Assembly: GCA_027919835.1 (NCBI GenBank)
Contig: JANVFP010000026.1
Location: 248,001 to 312,000, forward strand
Length of the DNA stretch: 64,000 nucleotides
Direction: 5' to 3'
From: Lentinula raphanica
Lineage: Eukaryota; Basidiomycota; Agaricomycetes; Agaricales; Omphalotaceae
The translations under genes and the position numbers were made by a program. Positions within the stretch are counted from its first letter, which is position 1. The number at the start of each line of letters is the position of its first letter. Shown here in pieces: positions 54,246 through 64,000 of this stretch. Under the pieces are notes generated by a model, which saw nothing but the letters and a program-made list of their open reading frames with translations, was not told where the DNA came from and ran no database searches.

Positions 54246-55518
54246 ATGACTGATTATGTTCGCTATGTTGATCGTCCAGGATGGGACGACGTGGTGCCCA
54301 TCGAGCAATACGAGAACGGAAGCCCGCTAGCTCCAATATTCTACACCAATGAATGTGTGTGTAGCATTGTAAGTGCCTTCCTTGGGTTGTAACTGACTTG
54401 CAGAGCGTAGATAAAGACGTAGCAAACTGCTTTCGCGGAATCGTCAAGACTGGGGAAAAAAGCGAAAGAGTACTCGAGCTCACGGAGCATATCATCCGTC
54501 TCAATCCTGCTCACTACACTGCTTGGTTCGTTCAAGTGACTTGACCCGTTGTGCACTTCATATCCGCATACTCAATTTCTACCATCCGATAACAGGCAAT
54601 ATCGCTACGAAACCCTGATAGCCATCGATGCCGATCTCGAGAAAGAACTCAAACTGATGGACGAACTGGCTATAACCCATCTGAAGACCTATCAAGTGTG
54701 GCATCACAGACGACTACTAATGCTCAAAATCCGCAAGCCTGTTCCTGAGCTCAGGTTTATCGCCAAAACGTTCCTAGTAGACGCCAAGAACTACCACACA
54801 TGGTCCTATCGACAATGGTTGCTGGCCTATTTTAATGACGACGACTTATGGGCTGGAGAATTAGATTTTGTCGAGCAGTTGTTGTATGCTGATATTCGGA
54901 ATAATTCTGCATGGCACCATCGCTTCTTTACCGTGTTCCAATCTGGAGTCCATGATGGGGAACAGGATAGAGAAAGAGTGCTCAAGCGGGAACTGATGTA
55001 CGTGTGTTCCTTCAAGATATCTCTTTCATTGAGACTCATCTTTCTGGGTAGATATGTCAAACAGAGCATATCGTTAGTCCCGAACAATGCTTCGGCTTGG
55101 AACTACCTTCGCGGCGTCCTAGAACAAAACTCTATACCCTTTTCCAAGATGATCACTTTCGTTCAGCCATATACGCTGCCAATGGAAGAGCAGACAACAG
55201 ACTTGGTTGATTTGGATAATCCACCGCCATCCAAAACAGCGCACCTTCCCTGTGCCCTTGCCATTGAATTTCTTGCGGATGTCTACGAGGCAGAAGGTGG
55301 AGACAGTATGTTGAAGGCGACCGAAGTAAGCCTGTTGTTTGCCCTGCAATTTCAGAGGTTGACACCGGCTTAGTTATGGAAATCTCTTGGAAATGAACAC
55401 GACGTTGCTCACAAAAAGTACGACCTGGCCTCTTACAAATATACTAATGCTCACGTTCCTGCTTCCAAGGTATTGGGAATACCGTATCCGAGAAGGTCTC
55501 CGCGTTCTTCAGACGTAG
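54246..55518 (+). CDS. RAM2: protein farnesyltransferase/GGTase-I alpha subunit
   Basis: The ATG at 54246 (MTDYVRYVDRPGWDDVVPIE) is followed by exons containing PPTA repeats: NPAHYTAWQYRYE, TYQVWHHRRLLM, NYHTWSYRQWLL, NSAWHHRFF and NASAWNYLRG. The last exon gives YWEYRIREGLRVLQT and the stop at 55516-55518. The alpha subunit is shared by farnesyltransferase and geranylgeranyltransferase I, which prenylate CaaX proteins such as Ras, Rho and mating pheromones. Length (about 340) is normal. Confidence 0.93.
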
Positions 55519-55787
55519 CGTTGATTCTTTTTCCTTCTCGGGTTTGAAGTATAGTTTACAAGTTGAATGTATCGCAAATGTAACACCATATTTTTTTACA
55601 TGCATGGGGACTATCATGGTGTCTGATAGCGAGGATTGAATGATCTGGGACGACGCGGAATAATGAATGAATGATTACAATGCTGTATGAGCCTCGTCTG
55701 AATCTCTGGCTTCTTTCAATCTTCCCAACTGTGTTCAACCCCTGCGATGGTATACATTATATCCAAGAGAAGCATTGGCGCAGGACA

Positions 55788-56824
55788 TTACTTTGGTAAT
55801 ATTCAGTATCAACAAACATTTCAAATAACATGAGTTTTACCTTGATGAACTTCGCCATGAATTTCCTAGATGGGTTGGACATTAGCGTTGGCTACAAACC
55901 CAGAACCTCGCACTCACTTGTGGAATTCCGTACGAAGCAAATCATTAACGAACTGTCCTTGAGGTTTGTCGCGTGTACTCATAGCTTGGTTCTTGAAAAT
56001 CAAGTCTACGAATGCAGATCATCAGTGCTCTATGCGGAGGGAAGAGAATGAGATACGAACCATCGTCCCAGCGTCTCTTGACAGCGAATGTTCCCGGTGC
56101 AGCAGTATTCATGCTTGTCGGTTGGCCAAGTGCGGCAGCAAGATTCAACAAGGGGTTTGCAGTGGCAATATCCATCTCCCTGGATGCTGCCTCCGAGGCA
56201 GACTGCTCTCGTTCCTGTCTAGCTTTTTCCTCCGCTCGTTCCCTTTTGATCTTTTCCAATTCGCGCAATAGCGCGGCTGTGTCGTCTTCCTCATCCGAGT
56301 CCTCGTCACTGTGACTTTTATTACTCACAGAACATATCAAGCTTCACAGGGGACGCACCTGTCCTCTTCTTCCTCCTCGTCTCGATCTTTATTCGTTTCT
56401 GTCTCCTTGTCATTATCATCCTCATCATCATCATCATCATCATCATCATCTTTATCCATCTCAAGAGCATCCTGCAGCATCTTCCTCCTCTTATTTGCTT
56501 CCTCATCCGCCAACGGAGGCTTGTCCTCAACTTCTAAAGGTTTCCCTTCCGCTTTCCGCTTTTTATTCCTCGCTTCCTGTTCTGCAGCAAGTAGTTCTGC
56601 ACGTAAATCTCGCTTCTCAACTTCTGCGGTAGATGTTTGGCCTATTTGTCTGAAAAGTGATATTAGGTTTGCCTTTCTTTCTTCAACGCACAGACATGAA
56701 CTGAGTGATACCGAAATTTAAGCTTGGTATGAGATGGCATGTCCCTCACGGACATTTGCCGTGAGCCCCCTTTGACATCTCGAGCTTGAGCCGGGTCCCA
56801 TGTTGGCCTGTGAGCTGTAGACAT
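55788..56824 (-). CDS. CWC15: spliceosomal protein Cwc15/Cwf15
   Basis: Starts at 56824 with [20 protein letters not shown], the family's characteristic N terminus, followed by [16 protein letters not shown]. The middle contains a run of aspartates (encoded by an ATC/GAT microsatellite near 56.42-56.45 kb) within DKDDDD...[10 protein letters not shown]. The conserved C-terminal [23 protein letters not shown] and [20 protein letters not shown] blocks follow. Cwc15 is part of the NineTeen complex/activated spliceosome. The final intron appears to split the last Lys codon from the TAA at 55788-55790. Confidence 0.93.
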
Positions 56825-57188
56825 TGATGAACTTGAAGCTGGAGATTTGAGGAGTGCTCGGTGGTGGTGGTACCAAAGAAGGGAATGTGCACCGCCACAG
56901 GGCGCCAATGTTTTTCTTCTCAAGCGTTCAAGCAAGACTGCAATTTGTCCAAGTTGCAACTTGCAATTCTACGATCTCGTAGGCTGGCATTTGGAAAATT
57001 GACGGATAGGTTTAACGATGGCAAGGCAAGTCAGACCCGCTCTTTATGACATTACTGAAAGTTATATACACTAGATTAATTGTTAAATCGGAGAACCTGC
57101 TCTAAGTTACTTTGAACAAGTTATAAGTTCGAGGTTGGAGATGTAATAAATGTGTGATCCCTCCCCAACAGATAATCTCCGCCCAGAA
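56825..57188. other. intergenic spacer
   Basis: Upstream of CWC15 and downstream of the zinc-finger gene. No supported feature. Confidence 0.4.
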
Positions 57189-58340
57189 TCATCGCGTGAA
57201 TCGCCCAAATTCATAGAACGGACTGAATCTTTGCTGCATTTTTGTTTGCTGCTCGGCATAGCACCACGTTTCTCCTCTTTCGTCCCTCAGCGAAGCCCGA
57301 GGTTCCAGTACCGGGTTCAAAAGCGCGGCAAGATTCGATGGCCTGATTCGCTTGGGCTCCGGGTTGGGCGTGTCTAATAACGCAGCGATGCTCGGAGGCC
57401 TCGGCGTTGTTTCTTTCGGAGGGGACATGGATTTCGATATCGCAATGTCAAGTGCACTAACACTCGTCGCTCGTGGAGAGTTACATGTATCCTTTGAGGT
57501 TTTCGATGTCTTTGTGGCTCGTGAAGCTATCAGAGGATTGCGTTTTGTGGTTCGTCCTTCGACATATAGATCGTTTGGATTCACAATGATGATTTCTGGC
57601 CCGGGAGTTTCGAGTGGCACTGGCATAGTGGCAGGTCGCTCGGCTCGAGATCTTCTAAACACTGGGACATATTCATGGCGCCGTTTCCGATGTCGAGTGA
57701 GTGAACCTGGGTCTGCAGTGGCATATGTGCAATTGGGACATTTCTGATTCTTGATTCTCGTACTGAGACAAAGGCATGGATGATCAGGACGCAATCTCAT
57801 CGGGTAAGCGAAAGCATGACTGACTGAACACTACGAATGTGCGTGTCCATATTGCTCTTCTGCAGGCTTTTAAACTCGCAATCGGGGTAGGGGCAAGAAA
57901 AGGATCTACATTTCATGATCATTGATAGATGAGCATTCAAATTATCCAGAGACAGGAAGTCCCTTAATGAACGACGAATGAACCAAGAACACTTACCTCA
58001 ATGCTCTCTCTTCTCCTTTCAAATGCCTCTGCGTATGCCTGTATAGATCGCACGGTCGCGGCACTCTGACTCCACAACGCTCGCAGATGGTTCGATCTTT
58101 GAGAGTCCCATCGGACTGGTATACCTATCAATTCGCAGATCCAACAAACCGAGGCCGGTCAGAGAATGAATAGACACGCTACCAGTGTCCTCCTAGGCAT
58201 TGGTTCGAGGCCCCAACTATTGCAGTACGAGGAAAAGAAAGAGGATACTCATCGATTAGTGACAGGCGGACATTTATTAGTTTGACCCACACATTGCCTG
58301 CAATGTGTTTTTCTTTGAAGGCGTGTTCATGGCATGCCAC
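57189..58340 (-). CDS. C2H2 zinc-finger protein
   Basis: At least three C2H2-type units in successive exons: CERCGVRVPRPCDLYRHTQRH (58.0-58.12 kb), CPYPDCEFKSLQKSNMDTHI (57.85-57.93 kb) and CPNCTYATADPGSLTRHRKRRH (57.7-57.76 kb). The long last exon is disordered with basic and Ser/Pro-rich parts and repeated PSIAALLD/SNLAALLN phrases. It is probably a DNA-binding transcription regulator. The first exon and start codon are not resolved. I place the 5' end near 58.3 kb, where a Cys-rich piece (HCRQCVGQTNKCP) is encoded. Confidence 0.65.
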
Positions 58341-58549
58341 CGCGAGGCATCAGCGCGCGTTTTGATACAAATCGCAGTTGCCTTTGCAGGACAAGACGTT
58401 CCAAGGATTCCAACATTATCGTTGGGACTTTCTCGAACAGTATTCCTGTTATGTTAGTCACGGTAATTCGTATCATTAGTACATGTACACCCACGATATC
58501 GTTAAAGACAAAGACATTAAATACTTCATTAAACATTACCACTTGTGAT

Positions 58550-60413
58550 TCATGCCTTTTCAGGATAATCATGATGCTCGTGTGATTTTACTTCTTCGCT
58601 CTCTCTGTCAGCACTAGCCTCAGCATCTCTGGGAGTGGTGGTAACTTCTCCAATCTCAGCATCGTCATCTCCTCCACCCTCCTCGAACGCAGCCCGATGC
58701 TTCTCAAACTGCCTTCCGTGCTTTTCTGGCCCGAAGAGTGTCACGACTAGCACGAACGCTGCCACGCATCCAATCAGTATCCCTTGCACCGTAGCGTAAT
58801 CCGGGACAGTTTTCCTTCCGTCTGGAAAGTCGCTGCTAACCGGCACGGATATCGTCGTCTTGAGATGATCACCTCCTGTCGATTCAATTTGGGCTGAAGC
58901 GGAGGAGACCATGTTACCGAGCTGGTACGCTACCCCAGGGAAGGTGGCACGGAAGGCGGGAGGACTCATTTCTGCTAGCTGGATTGGGATAACACCCCAG
59001 GCGCCTTGCACACCGAATTGAATGCAAAATGCACCAGCAGAAAGACCGCCAAAGGTGGAAGGGAGGATCCAGAGAGGGATAAAGCATGCGACGATGATGA
59101 CGAAGATGATGATAGTCAACCGACGACCGATGTATTGAGAGACGTATCCTGCGATAGCTCCACCAGCGATAGCACCGCAGTTACCAATGATAGTCATGAC
59201 GGTGGCATCATGCGAAGAGAATCCTTTGCTGGTTTGGATATAGGTGGGGAACAGATCCTATCAATAGAGATTGTTAGCATGCGGGGAATAGAGGGAAAAT
59301 GAACGCGAATGGATTAATGAATGATGGACGGACAATCGATGGCAAGAAATAAGTCTAGCCATCTACAAACGGATGACAGAAATCAGGATAGATTGTATAT
59401 GGAGGCAGATATAGAGAGAGGGTGTTTACCTGAGATCCGTGCGAGAGGAAGTTGAAACCTAGTATACCAGAAATGAACATGTCATTGTCAACGGGGACGT
59501 TGAGCAGCTCTAGACTTACCGGTCATCAATAAGACTGCGTATATACACAGCATCCAATGTGCCTTCAACATTTTTTTGGTCTCCTGCAGGAAAATCTTCG
59601 TCTTTCTGGCACCTCCGTGCGATTCACCTGATTTCTCCTCTCGTAAACGCGCATCTTCCCTCGCCTTCAAGAAGACGGCACTCTCTGGAAGAAGTAACCT
59701 CACAAATGCCGCAAACGCGCTAATTCCAGCGGCACACCAGAACAATGCACGCCAACCTTGAGACTGTTCGGGAACGAGATAGAGATTGATAACAGCGGCA
59801 AGGAGGTATCCCACAGCGTATCCTTGTTGCAGGACACCGCTTGCTAAACCACGAGTTTCGACAGGCAAGTTCTCTAGAGCGGTAGAAGCTGCCAAACCCC
59901 AGATACCGCCCATACCAATACCGAACAAGCTTCTCAGAGCGAGAAACTGGGAGTAAGTCTGTACGAATCCTGCACCCAGTTCCAGGACACAGACAATGAG
60001 CAGGTTGAAAACCAGAGGATATTTGCGACCGTATCGGTCGGATATGATACCGAAGATGATGGCGCCTGCAGACCGTAGAAGGAGTGTCAAAGTTATCGCA
60101 CGTGTGATATCGGTTGTATCTCTGTTGAACTGTTTTGACAAGGCAGTCACTGAGAGAGAGACGGAAAAGAAATCGATTGCGTCGCAGGACCATGCTAACC
60201 AACTGAGAAAAATGAGCCTTAATTCCACTAAGCATTGAAGCACCCGGTTTCTTACCCGGTCCAAAACTCAGCCCATTGTCGAGCGTTCAGCTCAAGCAAC
60301 GCTGTCAGCAACGACTTTTCGGTCTTTGTCTGCTCCTTCCTAGGTATAAGGTTGTGTGTCGCATTGGACCAGAGTTGCGACAGAGCGTAATGTATCGTGC
60401 CTCCGAGCTGCAT
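58550..60413 (-). CDS. MFS carboxylate transporter, Jen1-like
   Basis: The ATG at 60413 (MQLGGTIHYALSQLW) starts an exon ending ARQWAEFWTG, joined to WLAWSCDAIDFFSVSLS. About twelve membrane segments follow, with the MFS signature GIISDRYGRKYPLVFNLL between segments 2 and 3, and GIGMGGIWGLAASTALENLP, GVLQQGYAVGYLLAA and ISQYIGRR-like (YVSQYIGRRLTI) in the second half. A hydrophilic acidic, His-containing C terminus ends at 58550. The sequence resembles the Jen1/Pth2 family of plasma-membrane lactate/pyruvate-proton symporters. Short introns interrupt the gene near 59.26, 59.43-59.52 and 60.2 kb. Confidence 0.85.
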
Positions 60414-61225
60414 ACTGTATCTTGCCTGTGGGGAAGGTGATGGTAAGAAACAGAGAGAGGTTAGCTGTCATTTTGTCAACCAAACCGCATTTTATAGTTC
60501 AAGTGCAGGCACGGGCGTTCGGATCGATATTTTGAAATCAGACGAATCTGATCAGGTGGGGGCGGGACTCGGTGTTGTGGGGTCGAAACCCCATTCAGAT
60601 TATATTCCGCCCTGATTGTCAATTTCGCTCGCAAGTCCATACAGTGCCAAACCTTTCTTGTATGTTCGCCAGATGCTCACTGCCAGCCACTGTCACTCTG
60701 TGGTATTCCCTCATATCAGGTGAGCTGATTGCAATCAAGACTGGACAGCTACGAGAATCTCCTAATGTTCCAGTTTTTGTTCCCTTCCATGCAGATTGGA
60801 AGTACCGTTGAGTTCCGTTCCGCGACATACTTACCGCACGCAGATATCCATGGACGAGCCGATATAGATAATAGGCCGGGTATAGACCGTATGGTAGGAG
60901 TCATACCTGGAAACCTTGATAACCTTTCCGATCTCGGGATCATTATTCGTGTCACAATGAGTCGAGCATTGAGCAGCAGTAGACTTGGGAGAGACAGTAC
61001 CCGATTTCATGCCTCAACACCTTTCAGAAAGTGGGAGTATTTCCAACGAGGGTCAAGGCTCAAGCTGGTGGAAGGAAACGAGAAAGGTGCACGCCGAACT
61101 GCCGAAGCACGGCTGTCCTGTCTATATAAGCTCCGATTTTCGGCTTCGTAAGCCGTTACTGGGTTAATCTTCCACCATCAAGTTCAGGTTCTACGTTCAT
61201 CATCATCTTCCATCTTATCTCGCCG
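60414..61225. other. intergenic region between divergent genes
   Basis: About 810 bp shared upstream by the transporter and the secreted protein. Scattered short open frames only. A small perfect palindrome GGGGTCGAAACCCC-like block lies near 60.58 kb. No gene supported. Confidence 0.45.
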
Positions 61226-62064
61226 ATGCGTTTCTTCAATACTCCTGCCGTCATTCTCGCTCTCGCTGCAGCAGCTGGCCTACCATTGTCTGTGTCTGCT
61301 TGTGAAGGAGCATGCATTACTAACACCACGAACAAGTACATCGAAAAGTACGCGACTCCGATAAAGAGTCTCGTAGACCATACGGTATGCATATAGTCAT
61401 CTTCCTTGTTCGCGCCGTTAGCTGGCTTCTTGACATTCCGCACCAGAATCATCAACTTGCGTCCCAATTCAACCTCCCCGCTTCTACTAACTGCGCCTCT
61501 CACCTCGAAGACGCTTACGCCAAAGTTGCCTACTCTTATCTCGAAAACGCCATATTCCCGTCCTATTTCCACGGAAAATGTCAACAGCACACTGTAAATG
61601 GAACGTTAGCCAATCCTCCTGGTTGTCCCAATCCCGATTGCCCCGTCGTTTGCGGTACACCAGGATCTATGGTTCACTTCTTTTCTGTCCTCCGCAATAT
61701 CACTGTCAAGACTCATGAAAACATATTCTCCATTCTGACGAAACAAGACTCCGAATCGTTTCAAGATGTCAAGACTTGCGTGATTGACGCTATGCCCACG
61801 AAATTATGTGCCAGAAGCACTGCTCATACTTCAAGATCTATTTCGCGATTGTTTGGAGCTAGATTCCCTCGCTCTATGGATGTCCGTTACGACTTATCGC
61901 CTCGCGAAAAATGCATTGATGACGCGACTTTCGAGAAAGACCTCTTCGACAATCTCCAGGTCACTACGGTTCAAACATGGCCTGAACTATGTGACGCACG
62001 CAAGGACTATGCTAAGTGTAGTTGGGAGAATGAGATGAAGGCGTTCATTTTGCAATTCCCTTGA
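61226..62064 (+). CDS. secreted Cys-rich protein
   Basis: The ATG at 61226 (MRFFNTPAVILALAAAAGLP) gives a signal peptide cleaved near VSACEG. One intron around 61385-61450 joins to SQFNLPASTNCASHLEDAY. The mature part has about 13 cysteines, including PGCPNPDCPVVCGTPGSM and a closing LCDARKDYAKCSWENEM, and several N-glycosylation sequons (NTTN, NGTL, NITV). No enzyme motif is visible. It is likely an extracellular protein of unknown function. The splice boundaries are approximate. Confidence 0.65.
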
Positions 62065-62495
62065 CCCCCTATCCAGACACGTACAACAAACACCCTATCT
62101 GCAATTATCCAGACCCTCTAGCCAATTCTTCAGTTTGTCTCATCGCTATGTATCTGTAGAATCCCTTTCAGCATTTGAACTTGTATAATTCTAAGAATTT
62201 CTTCCAATCCTAGCGTGAAATTTGAGCATACTCATATAAGCTTCCCAATGAAACTCGAACATCAGCAAAGGTTCATCATTCCGCCACTCAAACTCTACAT
62301 AAATTGCTGTAAGCAAAAAACCAAAGAACAAGACCGAGGAATATTCCTCATCCGTGCAGACACAAAGCAGATTGCCAATATGCTACAATGCAAGAAATGT
62401 GTAAAAAGGTGCATCGACTGTGAATAAGATGTGGGGGATATGCGAAAAATGTAAACTAGATTGACCGAAGAATCTAGGTATCATGAAGAGACGAT
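62065..62495. other. convergent intergenic spacer
   Basis: Between two converging genes. A 70-codon open frame at 62215-62427 is not supported as a gene. Confidence 0.45.
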
Positions 62496-64000
62496 CTAAC
62501 ATTGACCAAGGAAACTGTTCTTGGGTTGAGCCTGCTTATAGTCATCTACCCAGGTCGTGAGGTTGGGATTGGTATACGCCTCCATATACCTGTACATGTT
62601 CGTTAGCAAAGCAGGACAATTCAGGGAACAAACAATCTCACTCGTTGATGTATCTGTTTGGATTTTGATACCAAAGTCAATATCTTAAACATCAATGAAG
62701 AGAATAACATATTCTTACGCAGCGGTTGGGAAATCTTCTGGGTCGCACCCGACATTGATACTATCGGATTTTTGATACACACGAATGTAATCAATCGTCA
62801 TGATCGCAGGGAACTTGAGGTGGTCGAAATCGACGTATCCGAAATTCTCAGAGATACCAAGGTTAGCGAGAAGGTACTGAAATTCAAGGACATGTTGAGT
62901 GAAGTGAATCAGAAAGCCAGATGCGACTGGTCACTCACCAGAGGTTCTTGAGGAACAGGCCGGGCAGATATTTCCACATCACTATCTGCTCCAACTCCAC
63001 CGACATTCAACGTCCATGCCGCCTGACCGTTGTTGATCCAGGTAATGTACTGTGATTTCGTTCAGAACAGTCGTGTTTTTTCTTCGGTCATAGCGAAGCT
63101 CACAGCATCATCGAAACCAGGCTTATATTCCAGACCATAGGTGGCGAAACATGTCCCATTCAGCTGGTAACATTTTTGGGCTGAGAATCGACCAGAAAAA
63201 TTAGCTGAGTGCTTATACATACAAAACGAGCACATACCAGTTTCAGACACACATGAAGTGGCTTGTTGGTACACACCCCGAGGTAAGAGTTGAGTGTCGT
63301 GATACTTGAGTTGTAGATGATCAAGTTATCGGTTGTGTTCTCCCAAATGTACTCATGGTTGAATGGCTTAGAAGAAGAAATTAGACCGGCACATAAATCG
63401 GAAGGAAGCATCGAAGCTCCTTACCGCCCACTGCCCGGATTGAGACACGAATCCCTTGCTATTGGATACCTGGTAGGAACGTAAGCCATTTTCCTTGGTT
63501 AGAGTTAAAGCTCAAGCTAACCTGAGCTTCAAAGATATCGATTTCAGGAGCGGATCGTCCAACATAGCTGCCATCCGAGTGAATGGGTCCAGGATGCGAT
63601 TCACCAGGGCAAGTGCATCTAGAAAGACGCTGTCCGGGAAGGTATGATAATACGCCGTCGTACCCAGGATCGCCATTTTCTGTAGCAGCCAAAGGGAGAC
63701 CATTGAGAGTTTGATTGGGTGCCGTTCCGACATCGCATGCGTCGTAAGTATATGGCCACATCCCGTCCAGACTAGCACCGAAACCCGCTCTTCCTATGAT
63801 GGAGGATGAGCGATATGCATTGCGGTAATTTTTGAAACAGGATGATACCTAGATTGCCCATAGTCCAGACCTACATAGATAATATTTTTTGAACACAGAA
63901 TAAAACTGGGAAGGATCAATACATACTGCAGGCCTATGAAATCGAGAATGAATGAGATCGAACGAATATTGAGACAAATGTCAAATCCGTACCATAGACC
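62496..64000 (-). CDS. Skn1/Kre6-type beta-glucan synthesis protein, 5' truncated
   Basis: Only the C-terminal part lies in the window and it continues beyond 64000. Visible exons encode [40 protein letters not shown], the GH16 catalytic region [12 protein letters not shown] (ExDxxE), [28 protein letters not shown] and [14 protein letters not shown]. The end is [20 protein letters not shown], then SFLGQC with the stop at 62496-62498. Skn1/Kre6 are type II Golgi/ER proteins with a GH16 fold required for cell-wall beta-1,6-glucan. Exons are short and split by many introns, as usual in basidiomycetes. Confidence 0.92.

Noticed and set aside
56420..56455. ATC/GAT trinucleotide microsatellite
   Set aside because: Explained by the aspartate run in the Cwc15 acidic region, a common family feature.
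58195..58220. GGTTCGAGGCC resembling a tRNA B box
   Set aside because: The flanking bases do not form a T stem, and no A box or acceptor stem fits. It lies within the zinc-finger gene region.
1..64000. CRISPR arrays, bacterial operons, ribosome binding sites
   Set aside because: No regularly spaced repeats. Dense GT-AG introns and fungal proteins show a eukaryotic chromosome.

Overview
The window looks like a chromosomal segment of a filamentous basidiomycete (Agaricomycotina). Genes are dense, split by many 45-70 nt GT-AG introns, and the recognisable proteins (Sds23-like, Rud3, Cwc15, Rpc31/RPC7, Trm2, Ram2, Yra1/ALY, Skn1/Kre6) are fungal housekeeping proteins, several with basidiomycete-type sequence. 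I cannot name the species. A Ceratobasidiaceae-like genome would fit the small secreted paralogs and the retroelement family, but that is inference.

Left arm (1-21.9 kb). After a 2 kb gene-poor stretch with a foldback MITE come a P-loop GTPase, an Sds23-like CBS protein, a CNH-domain (Vps3/TGFBRAP1-like) protein that ends early, cystathionine gamma-synthase, the golgin Rud3, an F-box protein, two tandem small secreted paralogs, a LysM membrane protein and a secreted protein with a duplicated exon.

Centre (22-44.6 kb). The main object is a 17.4 kb Ty3/gypsy-type LTR retrotransposon (23967-41344) with apparently identical 1.7 kb LTRs and a short target duplication, so it is a recent insertion. 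The gag-protease-RT/RNaseH-integrase region is split over successive -1 frames. Two junctions (gag to pro, pro to pol) carry textbook slippery heptamers directly before the stop codon. Between pol and the 3' LTR are two intact antisense genes of six exons each, encoding predicted proteins of 552 and 865 residues. The second carries a cysteine pattern that matches a Zn2Cys6 cluster. Three copies of the polypurine tract delimit the two antisense modules. A 15-bp GATC palindrome is scattered through the whole element. This cargo-bearing element is the best candidate for an undescribed system here. Around it are older debris: a 205-bp direct repeat of a host gene's 3' end, a LINE-like tail, two MITE-like elements, and a DNA element with a second element nested in its terminal repeat.

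Right arm (44.6-64 kb). A pair of related secreted/hypothetical proteins is followed by Trm2 tRNA methyltransferase, a multi-pass membrane protein, RNA polymerase III subunit RPC7, divergent Yra1/ALY with an unusually long intron, farnesyltransferase alpha subunit Ram2, spliceosomal Cwc15, a C2H2 zinc-finger protein, a Jen1-like carboxylate transporter, a Cys-rich secreted protein and the 3' part of a Skn1/Kre6 beta-glucan synthesis protein cut by the window end. These genes are unrelated in function. The order is ordinary fungal gene packing with short shared promoters (for example 12619-12785 and 52282-52489) and tight convergent ends.
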